From Halorussus salinus (GTDB lineage: Archaea; Halobacteriota; Halobacteria; Halobacteriales; Haladaptataceae), in the NCBI RefSeq assembly GCF_004765815.2, contig NZ_ML974127.1:1342927-1406926 (forward strand): a stretch of 64,000 nucleotides of DNA, written 5' to 3'. This document shows positions 16,485-24,534 of this stretch, in pieces; positions within the stretch are counted from its first letter, which is position 1, and each line of letters opens with the position of its first letter. The notes below the pieces were generated by a model, which was not told the DNA's origin, did no database searches, and saw only the letters and a list, made by a program, of their open reading frames with translations. Both the position numbers and the translations under genes were made by a program.

Positions 16485-16790
16485 ATGGGGGAAGACAAAG
16501 ACATCAGCGACGTGGCGGGGCTTCCGGACGAGTTGGGCATCGACGAGGACTTGGGCCGGGCCGAACAGCGACTCACGGTCCGGACCGAGGAGCGAACCTA
16601 CGGGAAAGCGATGACCATCGTGGAGGGGTTCGACGACTCGTCGGTGGACCTGAGCGACCTCGCCTCGCAACTCAAGAGCAAGCTGGCGACCGGGGGCACC
16701 GTGGACGACGGCCGCATCGAGCTACAGGGGGACCATCGCGAGCGCGCCGCCGACCTGCTCCGCGACGAGGGCTTTCAGGTCGAGGGGTAG
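16485..16790 (+). CDS. Translation initiation factor SUI1/aIF1 family
   Basis: 101 residues. The SUI1 fold is evident from RTYGKAMTIVEGFDD, LSDLASQLKSKLATGGTVDDGRIELQGDH and AADLLRDEGF. It helps the small ribosomal subunit to select start codons. It is complete and close to the archaeal YciH/aIF1 consensus. The last 69 bases overlap antisense with the end of the convergent membrane protein gene. Confidence 0.93.
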   Translation: MGEDKDISDVAGLPDELGIDEDLGRAEQRLTVRTEERTYGKAMTIVEGFDDSSVDLSDLASQLKSKLATGGTVDDGRIELQGDHRERAADLLRDEGFQVEG

Positions 16791-17276
16791 GCGCGCGCCC
16801 TCCGGTAGCCGGACCTCGGCAGGGAGACCGATGCCGTCGGGGAGTCGGACCTCCTCGGGCACGTAGGGGTCCGAGACGTAGGGATAGAGGTAGCGCGCCC
16901 ACAGCGAGTCCAGCGGCGTCCGCCAGCCGAGTGCGTGACTCAGCGCGTCGTCCCACGCGACCAACAACCCGAGGAGAAGCGCGCTCTGTGGCACCACGCC
17001 GTAGCGCCACCAGCGCGGGCGCATCGCCGCGAGCGTGGCGACGCCGAGCAGGACCAGCACGCCGACCGCGCCGACCGCGGGGTAGTACGGCCACGTCAGC
17101 GCGAACGAGAACACCGACAACAGCGTCAGGCCCGCGATGCCCCACGGTCCCGTCTCGTCGTCGGCGTCGTAGAACACCCAACAGACCAACAGTATCAGCA
17201 GGACGCCGAGATAGAAGTGGTGCGGTCCGAACACGGCCCCGTCTGGCTCCGCTTCGGAGGGGAAACTCCCGAACAC
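16722..17276 (-). CDS. Membrane protein, function unknown
   Basis: 184 residues from GTG at 17276, with four to five hydrophobic helices: FYLGVLLILLVCWVFY, GIAGLTLLSVFSFALTW, VGAVGVLVLLGVATLAAM and VVPQSALLLGLLVAWDDALSH. The soluble tail contains a repeated RLP pattern (VRLPDGIGLPAEVRLPEGAR). Histidines next to the first helix (FGPHHFYLG) might bind metal. The start is set by the TATA box at 17299-17308. The 3' end overlaps the convergent SUI1 gene by 69 bp. Confidence 0.72.
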   Translation of the reverse strand: MFGSFPSEAEPDGAVFGPHHFYLGVLLILLVCWVFYDADDETGPWGIAGLTLLSVFSFALTWPYYPAVGAVGVLVLLGVATLAAMRPRWWRYGVVPQSALLLGLLVAWDDALSHALGWRTPLDSLWARYLYPYVSDPYVPEEVRLPDGIGLPAEVRLPEGARLPLDLKALVAEQVGGALAMVPL

Positions 17277-17298
17277 GGGACACGTACGACGAACTAGA

Positions 17299-17308
17299 AT
17301 AAATAAAT
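17299..17308 (-). promoter_or_regulatory. TATA box for the 17276 gene
   Basis: AT-rich tttatttatt on the minus strand within a GC-rich background. It is centred about 28 nt before the GTG at 17276, supporting a leaderless GTG start. Confidence 0.55.
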
Positions 17309-17393
17309 TACCTCTCGGATTTGAATCCTCCCCGCTAGTGACAACTCTCTCCCCGACCCGTACGCTCTTGTCGCCACGGACGCGAGGAGGGGT

Positions 17394-18419
17394 ATGCTCC
17401 CGCAAGTTCACGTCGTCGCGACAGGCGGCACCATCGCGAGTACGCCCGACGAGGAGGAGGGGGCCGCGCCGAGTCTGGACGGCGAGGACCTTCTGGTCTC
17501 GGTGCCGGACCTCGCCTCCCACGCCGACTTGAGCGTCGAATCCGTCTCGCAGGTACCGGGGTTCGACGTGGATTTCGAGATTATGGCGTCGGTCGCCGAC
17601 TCCGCCCGCGAGGCCGCCGCCGAAGGCGCGGACGCCGTGGTCGTGACCCACGGCACGGACACGATGGCCGAGACCGCCTACTTCCTCGATTTGACTTGCT
17701 CGCTCCCGGTTCCGGTCGTCGTGACCGGCGCACAGCGCCGACTGGACGAACCGAGTTCCGACGCGCCCGCGAACGTGCTGGCGGCGGTGCGCGCGGCGAC
17801 TCACGAGCGCGTCGCCGAGGGCGTCTTTCTGGCCTTCGACGACGAACTCCACGCCGCCCGCGACGTGCGGAAGGCCCACTCTCACAAACTGGGCGCGTTC
17901 TCCTCGCCGAACGACGGCCCGGTCGCCACCCTGACCCGCGCCGGGATTCGTTTCCACCGCGAACCCGGCAGCGAGTCGGTGTCCCTGCCGGTCGCCGAGA
18001 GCGACGAATCCGAGTCGGTCGAAGCCCCCGACGCCCGCGTCGAGATGGTCGTCTCCGCCGCTGGAGTCGATGGCGAGCAAGTCGAGCGCGCGGTCGAGTC
18101 CGGCGCGGACGGTCTCGTCCTCGCGGGAACCGGCCTCGGCAACGCGACCGGCGACCTCGGCGAGGCCGTCGCGGACGCCATCGACGCGGGTGTGCCGGTC
18201 GTCCTCACGTCCAGAACCGGCGCGGGAACCACGGGTGCGGTCTACGGCACCGCGGGCGGCGGGAAGACGATGCAGGACGCGGGTGCGATTCCCGGCGGCG
18301 ACCTCGCGCCGTGGAAGGCGCGGGTGAAGCTGGCGCTGGCGCTCGATTCGGTAGACGACGACCCGACGACGGTGGCGCGATACTTCACGGAGTCGGAAGC
18401 GGTCCCGGTCCGCGATTAG
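17394..18419 (+). CDS. L-asparaginase (type I/II family)
   Basis: 341 residues. It hydrolyses asparagine to aspartate and ammonia. Both active-site threonine motifs are present: ATGGTIAS (T13) and THGTDTMAET (T88, D89), plus the C-terminal LTSRTGAG element. There is no export signal, so it is probably cytosolic. It follows a gene on the opposite strand, and its stop overlaps the convergent kinase gene by four bases. Confidence 0.93.
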   Translation: MLPQVHVVATGGTIASTPDEEEGAAPSLDGEDLLVSVPDLASHADLSVESVSQVPGFDVDFEIMASVADSAREAAAEGADAVVVTHGTDTMAETAYFLDLTCSLPVPVVVTGAQRRLDEPSSDAPANVLAAVRAATHERVAEGVFLAFDDELHAARDVRKAHSHKLGAFSSPNDGPVATLTRAGIRFHREPGSESVSLPVAESDESESVEAPDARVEMVVSAAGVDGEQVERAVESGADGLVLAGTGLGNATGDLGEAVADAIDAGVPVVLTSRTGAGTTGAVYGTAGGGKTMQDAGAIPGGDLAPWKARVKLALALDSVDDDPTTVARYFTESEAVPVRD

Positions 18420-19639
18420 GTTTCGACCGCCGTCACGGAGTCGCGGGCCGCTCCGTTACTCTCCGCCCGTTCGCGTGCGGCCTTCTCGCTCGCCTCCTCG
18501 TCGCTCGCCTCCTCGTCTCGCTCCGCGAGCGGGAGCGTGACCGCGAAGACGCTCCCCTCGGGACCGGTCTCGCTCAAATCCACGCTCCCGTCGTAGCGCT
18601 CGGTCAGCGTCCGCACGATGTAGAGACCGAGACCGTGGGTCGCGCCGCTGTTGTCGCTCCGCTCGAAGAGGGTCGCTCGCTCGTCGTCGGGAACGCCCGG
18701 TCCGTCGTCGGCGACCCGGACCGTGACCGTCTCGTCGTCCCGCTCGGCGACCACCGATATCCGCGGCCGGTCGCCGTCGTCGTGTTCGACGGCGTTTCGG
18801 AACAGGTTGCCGAAAACCCGCGGGAGGAGGTCGTCGGCGGCCACGAGCGTCGCGTCCGGAATCGAGGTCTCGACTTCGACCTCGTCGTGGACCTCCGCGA
18901 TGAGTTGCAGTTCGTCGGTAATCACCTCGCGGAGGTCCACCGGTCGGAGGTCGGCCTCATCTTGGGTCAACTCTATCAACACCTGCACGTCGCGGATGAC
19001 CCTCGTCATGTCCCGGCCCTGCCGGTGAATCCGTTCGAGGGCGGACTCCGTGGTCTCGTCGAGGTCGCCGTCTTCGAGGAGGACCGACGCGTAGCCGACG
19101 ATGACGTTCGTGGTGTTCAATACTTCGTGACGCAGGAGTCCGTTGAGGTAGTCGAACCACTGGCGCTGTCCCTCGGCTTCTTCGGCGCGAATCGAGGCCC
19201 GCTGGGCTTGGAGTTCGCGCTGGATGGCGCGCGCCTCGACGTACCCGACGAGGAGACCGGCCGAGGCCCCGACGTTCGCCGCCCAGAGTCCCCACGAGAA
19301 GCGAAACGGCGTCGTCCCGCCCGCCCACGCCACCATGATGGCGAGGTTGATAGCGAGAAAGAACGAGAGGCCCCCGAGTACCCACCCACCGATGCGAGGG
19401 TAGCGCCTCGGCGAGAGGTCGCTCTCCCGGAGCCAGTAGCCGCCGACCGACAGTCCCATGATGAACAGCGCGTAGATGCCGAAATTGACCGCGAAACCCC
19501 TCGTGAAACCGAACTGCTCCGGGTAGAAGACGTACTGTCCCACCGCGAAGAGAACGAGAAACCCTCCCCCGAGAGCGACCAGAAGCGACGGTATCCGCTC
19601 GCTCGGTGACGACCGAGCGGACTCGAACTTCGGCGACAT
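18416..19639 (-). CDS. Membrane sensor histidine kinase
   Basis: 407 residues. Four N-terminal transmembrane helices (about 15-125) make up the sensor, with no recognisable ligand domain. A HisKA dimerisation helix follows, with the phospho-acceptor in LLRHEVLNTTNVIVGY. The HATPase_c domain has the N-box LFRNAVEHDD, the G1 box VADDGPGVPDD and the G2 box GLGLYIV. The tail is acidic. No response regulator is adjacent, so the partner is unknown. A palindrome lies upstream of its promoter. Confidence 0.9.
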   Translation of the reverse strand: MSPKFESARSSPSERIPSLLVALGGGFLVLFAVGQYVFYPEQFGFTRGFAVNFGIYALFIMGLSVGGYWLRESDLSPRRYPRIGGWVLGGLSFFLAINLAIMVAWAGGTTPFRFSWGLWAANVGASAGLLVGYVEARAIQRELQAQRASIRAEEAEGQRQWFDYLNGLLRHEVLNTTNVIVGYASVLLEDGDLDETTESALERIHRQGRDMTRVIRDVQVLIELTQDEADLRPVDLREVITDELQLIAEVHDEVEVETSIPDATLVAADDLLPRVFGNLFRNAVEHDDGDRPRISVVAERDDETVTVRVADDGPGVPDDERATLFERSDNSGATHGLGLYIVRTLTERYDGSVDLSETGPEGSVFAVTLPLAERDEEASDEEASEKAARERAESNGAARDSVTAVET

Positions 19640-19680
19640 ACCTCCGAGATTCGACTCGTCCGGTATAATCCTTGGTGACT

Positions 19681-19698
19681 ATTCTCACGAACGAGAAT
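19681..19698. promoter_or_regulatory. Palindrome upstream of the kinase promoter
   Basis: ATTCTC-N6-GAGAAT, perfect six-base arms. It sits just upstream of a minus-strand TATA box (about 19664-19669), which itself is about 28 nt before the kinase ATG at 19639. The position fits an activator or repressor site; the binding protein is unknown. Confidence 0.4.
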
Positions 19699-19818
19699 CG
19701 TTTTCGGCGTCTCAGCCGCTCTCGGTGTTGTCAACCGCCGAACTGGATTCGGCGTCCGACGAGCGTCCGGACGCCGGGAGAGGGCGCTCTCGCGCCCGTT
19801 GGCTTCATTCTCCCGAGT

Positions 19819-21459
19819 TCACTCGCCGAACTTTTCTCGTTCCTCTTCCCGAAGCTCTATCCGGCGAATCTTCCCGCTGGAGGTCGTCGGCAACTCCTCG
19901 ACGTACTCGATTCTGCGCGGGTACTTGTACGGGGCCGTCTCGGCTTTCATGTACTCCTGCAACCGGTCGGTCAGTTCCTCGCCGCCATCGTAGTCGTCCG
20001 CGAGGACGACGTAGGCCTTGACGACGTTGCCCCGCTCGTCGTGGGGGCTGGCGACCGCGGCGGCCTCCGCGACGGCATCGTGGCCCACGAGCGCGTCCTC
20101 GACCTCGAAGGGACCGATGCGGTAGCCCGACGAGATGATGATGTCGTCGGCCCGGCCCTCGAAGAAGAAGTAGCCGTCCTCGTCCATCCGGGCGAGGTCG
20201 CCGGTTCGGTAGTAGTCGCCGTGGAAGGTCTTCTCGTCCAAGTCGGGCTTCTCGTAGTAGCCGTCGAAGATTGCGGGCGAGTCCACCGGAACCGCAATCT
20301 CGCCGGTCTCGCCCGGTTCGACTTCCTCCTCGTCCTGCGTATCGAGCAGGGTCACGTCGATGCCGGGCACGGGCTTGCCCATGCTACCGGGCTTCACGTC
20401 GATGCCGGGGTAGTTCGTCACCAGCGCGACCGTCTCGGTCTGACCGTAGCCGTCCCGCGGAGTGACGCCGAAGGCCTCCTCGAACTCCTGAATCGGCTCG
20501 CGGTTCAGCGGCTCGCCCGCCGAGACGGCCTCGGTCAGCGCGAGGTCGTAGTCGGCCAACTCCTCGACTTGGGTGAACATCCGGTACTGGGTCGGGACCG
20601 CACAGAGCCGCGTCACGCCCTCCTCGTCCATCAAATCGAGGAACGTCTCGGCGTCGAACTCGCCCTCGTAGACGAACTGCGGCGCGCCGGTCGTCAGGGC
20701 GACGCCGACGGGACTCCAGAACCACTTCGCCCACCCGGTGCCCGTGGTCGCCCAGAGCAACTCGTCGGAGAAGTCGGTCTCCTGCGTGACGCCCCACCAG
20801 TAGGGCGCGTTGATTAGCTCGAAACAGCGGAGCCAGCGGTGGCGGTGGAGAACCGGTTTCGGTTGCCCGGTCGTCCCGCTGGTGTAGTTGATGGACATCG
20901 GGTCGTCCGCGCCGAGGTCCGGCCCCTCGTGGTCGGCGTCCCGGCCAGCCACCAACTGCTCGAAGGAGTGCCAATTTTCGTCCGCGAACTCCTCGCCACC
21001 GGCGTCCAGCACCACGACGCGCTTCAGGGGCGTCTCGTCCAGAATCGGTTCGACCATTCCGGTCAACTCCTCGTGGACGACGACGGTCTCGGCCTCGCAG
21101 TCGTTCGCCCGGAACGCGAGGTCCTTGGGCTTGAGCATGGCCGAGCAGGGGACCAGCAACGCCCCGCGAGCCAGTGCGCCGACCTGCACGGCGAAGGCGT
21201 CGGGGTGGCGCGGGAACAGGTGCATCACGCGGTCGCCCCGCCCGACGCCGAGGTCGGCCAACGCGTCGGCGAACCGGTTGGCGTCGTCGCGCACGTCGGC
21301 GTAGGTCCGCTCGGCCTCGCCGCCCTCGTCGTCGCGGAACCGGACCGCGAGTCGGTCGCCGAACTCCTCGGCGTGGTCTTCCAGCACTGCCGGAATGTTG
21401 TAGTCGTCGGGAATCGCCCACTCGAAGCTCTCGCGTTCGCGCTCGTACTCGACGGACAT
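19819..21459 (-). CDS. Acyl-CoA synthetase (AMP-forming)
   Basis: 546 residues of the ANL superfamily. It activates a carboxylic acid with ATP and CoA. The P-loop is YTSGTTGQPKPV, the adenylate motif is DGYGQTETV, the hinge region is YYRTGDLARMDEDGYFFFEGR, and the C-terminal catalytic lysine is in TTSSGKIRRIEL. The organisation resembles medium-chain or acetyl/propionyl-CoA ligases; the acid cannot be assigned by eye. Single gene, complete. Confidence 0.93.
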   Translation of the reverse strand: MSVEYERERESFEWAIPDDYNIPAVLEDHAEEFGDRLAVRFRDDEGGEAERTYADVRDDANRFADALADLGVGRGDRVMHLFPRHPDAFAVQVGALARGALLVPCSAMLKPKDLAFRANDCEAETVVVHEELTGMVEPILDETPLKRVVVLDAGGEEFADENWHSFEQLVAGRDADHEGPDLGADDPMSINYTSGTTGQPKPVLHRHRWLRCFELINAPYWWGVTQETDFSDELLWATTGTGWAKWFWSPVGVALTTGAPQFVYEGEFDAETFLDLMDEEGVTRLCAVPTQYRMFTQVEELADYDLALTEAVSAGEPLNREPIQEFEEAFGVTPRDGYGQTETVALVTNYPGIDVKPGSMGKPVPGIDVTLLDTQDEEEVEPGETGEIAVPVDSPAIFDGYYEKPDLDEKTFHGDYYRTGDLARMDEDGYFFFEGRADDIIISSGYRIGPFEVEDALVGHDAVAEAAAVASPHDERGNVVKAYVVLADDYDGGEELTDRLQEYMKAETAPYKYPRRIEYVEELPTTSSGKIRRIELREEEREKFGE

Positions 21460-21565
21460 ACTGGGAGGAGTCGGCGGACGAATATTTCATTGTATCGCCG
21501 ATTCCCGGCGGGCGAAACCGCTCGGCTTCCTCCGGCGTCCGTCGGGGTGGGTCTTCGCTCGTCTC

Positions 21566-21745
21566 TCAGACTGCCCGCCCGCGCCGCGAGAGGCCGACGA
21601 GGAGCGACCCCGCCGCCAGCACGAGGACGGCGACGACCAGCAACACCGAGGTGTACCGGAGCGCGAAAAGGAGGGGCGCGAACAGGATTATCCCGCCGAC
21701 GAGGATGAGCGCGGCCCCGCCCCAGAGCTGGGTCTTGTCGTCCAT
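21566..21745 (-). CDS. Mini membrane protein, 59 aa (cassette 1)
   Basis: Two hydrophobic helices, beginning MDDKTQLWGGAALILVGGII and ending GLSRRGRAV. It closely parallels the 62-residue protein at 23028-23216 (shared D/E...QLW-G-ALL/I-V-G pattern at the N-terminus). It lies directly downstream of the Tat lipoprotein gene at 21771, just as the paralogue follows its own lipoprotein gene. Function unknown. Confidence 0.75.
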   Translation of the reverse strand: MDDKTQLWGGAALILVGGIILFAPLLFALRYTSVLLVVAVLVLAAGSLLVGLSRRGRAV

Positions 21746-21770
21746 GTGACTCGTGGCAACGCCGAGGTAC

Positions 21771-22943
21771 TTAGCTTCGGGTGTCGCCAGCGGTGGTCGT
21801 TGTCGCCTCTCGCGCCGTTGTCGCCGTCTCGGCCGTGTCCGGCCACTCCTCGGGGTCGGCCGATAGCCCGAGGAGTTCGGTCTCGGCCGCGGCGTTCGGT
21901 CGCTCCTCTCGGTAGCGCCGGACGACCGCGATTCCCCGGTTCGGCGGCGACGAGGCCCGAATCCGCGTCAGCGTGAGCGAACTGTAGACCGCGTTGATGC
22001 CCATCCGGGGGTCGTACTGGCGCACGTCGGCGACCACTCGACCGCCGTCCTGCGCGACCGCTTGGGGCCAGAGGTAGTCGAGCGCGTCGAACGACGACCG
22101 GACCGCCAGCAGGTACGACCGGTCGAAGTCGGTCGCCCGGACGAACTCCGCGGCGGCCGCTCCGTCGGGCGCGAACGCGCTCGCGGCGTCCGGTCCCGTA
22201 ATCAGTGCGCCGCCGGGGTCCGGAAGCCCGACGGTCTCGTCGCTCAAGTTACGGCCGCGAACCCGAACCGACTCGAAGCGCACGTCGTTGGGCGGCGCGA
22301 ACGTCACGACCGGGCGGCCGACCCGCTCGCCGAACGCGAGGTCCGATTCGACCAGCGTGACCTCGGTCCGCGGCGCGTCTGCGACCGGCACGCGGACCAG
22401 CAGCGTCGAGACGCCCGACCCGAACCCTGCTCTGTCTCGGTCCCGGACGATGGCGACGACGCGGGGCGGCCATACTGCGCGGTTCACGAACTCGAAGTCG
22501 AGGCCGTGGGACGACGACCCGACCTCGGCCTGCACCGCGAGGAGCGCTGTCGTCTCGAAGTCGGTCTCGGCGACGAACTGCCGGACGGTCTCGGCGTCCT
22601 GCCCCGCCACGTCGTCGGGGACTGCCGACGCGTCGAGTCGTCCGGCGTCGCTCTCGCGGCCGAGGAGATGTCCGTCGTACCACGGCCCGGCGTCGGTGAC
22701 GCCCGAATCGAAGGCTGGTGCCCGGTGGGCGAACTCGATTGCGGTCGCACTCGCGGTCCGGTCCGGGAGGGTAGTCTCGGTGGTCCGGTCGTCGGTCGTC
22801 GTGGGCGCTGTGCCGGTCGGGAGGCTCTCGGTGGTCGTCCGCGTCGTTCGCGGCGCGGTCTCCTCGCTCCCGGAACACCCGGCGAGCGCGCTGGCGACGC
22901 CGAGCAGTCCCGTCCGGAGGAGGGCGCGGCGGGAGGGCGACAT
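21771..22943 (-). CDS. Tat lipoprotein of unknown function (cassette 1)
   Basis: 390 residues. The Tat signal SRRALLRTGLLGVASALAGC has a lipobox Cys at position 23, so the protein should be anchored outside the membrane. A Thr-rich linker follows, then a two-part domain whose halves look alike (FVAETDFETTALLAVQAEV versus FVRATDFDRSYLLAVRSSF), and a C-terminal LLGLSADPEEWPDT. It is a clear paralogue of the protein at 23344-24456. No enzymatic residues are recognised; a binding or structural role is a guess. Confidence 0.82.
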   Translation of the reverse strand: MSPSRRALLRTGLLGVASALAGCSGSEETAPRTTRTTTESLPTGTAPTTTDDRTTETTLPDRTASATAIEFAHRAPAFDSGVTDAGPWYDGHLLGRESDAGRLDASAVPDDVAGQDAETVRQFVAETDFETTALLAVQAEVGSSSHGLDFEFVNRAVWPPRVVAIVRDRDRAGFGSGVSTLLVRVPVADAPRTEVTLVESDLAFGERVGRPVVTFAPPNDVRFESVRVRGRNLSDETVGLPDPGGALITGPDAASAFAPDGAAAAEFVRATDFDRSYLLAVRSSFDALDYLWPQAVAQDGGRVVADVRQYDPRMGINAVYSSLTLTRIRASSPPNRGIAVVRRYREERPNAAAETELLGLSADPEEWPDTAETATTAREATTTTAGDTRS

Positions 22944-23027
22944 ACTCGTCGCACCGTTCAGGAGCCTGAAATCTCTTCTCCTCTCGTCTCGGGTCGAGTC
23001 GCGCGCTGGTGGAGTCGCCGGACCTCC

Positions 23028-23216
23028 TCAGACCGGTCGTCCGTCGCCTGCGGTCCCGACGAGGACCGCGCCCCCCGCGAGTCCGAGGACCGCGACTGCG
23101 CCCGTCGCCTGCGAGAGGGCATCGAGGCCGCCGATTGCGACCCCGCCGAACAGGACCGCGCCCGCGACGACGAGGAGCGCCACGCCGGTCCAGAGCTGTC
23201 GTTCGTCGGTCGCCAT
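23028..23216 (-). CDS. Mini membrane protein, 62 aa (cassette 2)
   Basis: Starts MATDERQLWTGVALLVVAGA; two hydrophobic helices separated by a short Gly/Asp/Ala loop. It is a paralogue of the 59-residue protein at 21566-21745 and stands in the same place relative to a Tat lipoprotein gene. An in-frame upstream ATG at 23261 would add 15 charged residues; I prefer 23216 because it matches the paralogue. Confidence 0.73.
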   Translation of the reverse strand: MATDERQLWTGVALLVVAGAVLFGGVAIGGLDALSQATGAVAVLGLAGGAVLVGTAGDGRPV

Positions 23217-23343
23217 ACGTACCGGTTCGTCGGCGTTCCGCTTGGCTCCTCTCGCGGACATGTTCGGTTAGTCGTCTTCTTCTCTTCCAAATAATGGTCG
23301 TTGTAGCGCTCGAAGTGACCTTGCTCGATCAGCGCGGAGTACC

Positions 23344-24456
23344 TCAGTGTCCTGCGGATGATTCCGTTCCGGCCCAATCGTCGGGGTTGCTATTCAACGC
23401 AATTTCACGTGTGTCGAGGACGGTCTCGTCGGCGTCGACCGTGCGAACGAGCGCGGTACCACTCTCCGGGGGGTTCGAGTCCGGGATTCTGGCGAGCAAG
23501 AGGTGAGTGAACTCGGCGTTCAAACCACCTCCGAAGTTCTGTTGACGGACCCGAACCGTGACCTCTCGCTGGTCTTTCTCCAAAGTTCGTGGAAACATGA
23601 AGTAGCCACTGTTCGGCATCGTTGCCTGCACGGCCAGAAGGTACGAACTATCGAATGCTGTCTCGTCGATGAACCTCCCGTACGAACTGTCGTCGGGGAC
23701 GAATCTGCCCGCGACTTCTGCGCTCGTCAGCAAGGCTCCACCGGGGACGGACAGGGCCGGGTTGACCCGTTCGTTCGAGGGACCGACGTTCCTTGACCGG
23801 ATGATCGTTTCGTCGGTTGGTGAAAACGTTGTCACCCCCCGGATCGGGTCGTCCGTGTACGCTCCGGCGATGTCCACTACGGTAATCTCAAACGTGTCTG
23901 TACGGCCTGCCGGGATTCGGACCAGACCCGTCGATATTGCCGACGCTGTACCAGCCCGTTCAGTCTCCTCAATGTAGAAGAGCGCTCGCACTCCGCTCCC
24001 ACCGCTACTGACGGAATCGAACCTGAGTCGGTAGTTCGGCGATGGAACTGCCGCCTGCACGACCACCAGAACCTCGCTCTCGAACGCTATCGTGGACAGG
24101 AATCGGTCGATTCTTTTCCGGTCCTGCTCGGGGACGTCGCTACGAACGTTCGTCAGGTCAAGTTCCTCGGCCTCCACCTCGCTTCGAAGAACCCGAGATG
24201 AGTACGAGGATTCGGCGTCCCGTACGCTATCGTCCATCAGCCGCCGTTGATGATTGAACGTCACAGCACGCTCGTCACTGCCTTTCACGGTCGTTTTCCG
24301 TTGCGGTTGCTCATTGGTCGTATCCCTTCGCGTGAATCGCTCGGTTGGAGATTTGGTCGCTACTTGTCTTGATTGCGGGGTGTTATCTGTACACCCAGCT
24401 AACGCTCCCAAAACACACGGTAATCCTTTCAGTAAAGAGCGTCTCGTGGAGGGCAT
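23344..24456 (-). CDS. Tat lipoprotein of unknown function (cassette 2)
   Basis: 370 residues. The signal STRRSLLKGLPCVLGALAGC has a lipobox Cys at 22. The mature part repeats the layout of the 21771-22943 protein: FLSTIAFESEVLVVVQAAV, then a middle strand (TGLVRIPAGRTDTFEITVVD), then FIDETAFDSSYLLAVQATM, and a C-terminal IALNSNPDDWAGT. The two internal halves share the F-ETxF-S-LLV-VQA pattern, so an ancient internal duplication is likely. It is less GC-rich than its paralogue. Confidence 0.82.
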   Translation of the reverse strand: MPSTRRSLLKGLPCVLGALAGCTDNTPQSRQVATKSPTERFTRRDTTNEQPQRKTTVKGSDERAVTFNHQRRLMDDSVRDAESSYSSRVLRSEVEAEELDLTNVRSDVPEQDRKRIDRFLSTIAFESEVLVVVQAAVPSPNYRLRFDSVSSGGSGVRALFYIEETERAGTASAISTGLVRIPAGRTDTFEITVVDIAGAYTDDPIRGVTTFSPTDETIIRSRNVGPSNERVNPALSVPGGALLTSAEVAGRFVPDDSSYGRFIDETAFDSSYLLAVQATMPNSGYFMFPRTLEKDQREVTVRVRQQNFGGGLNAEFTHLLLARIPDSNPPESGTALVRTVDADETVLDTREIALNSNPDDWAGTESSAGH

Positions 24457-24534
24457 GTGTTTCCAGTAACTTATTAATTATTTATATTTTATGGCTGGAA
24501 AAGACGGTTATGAGCGAGTTAACTCAGTTGAGTC

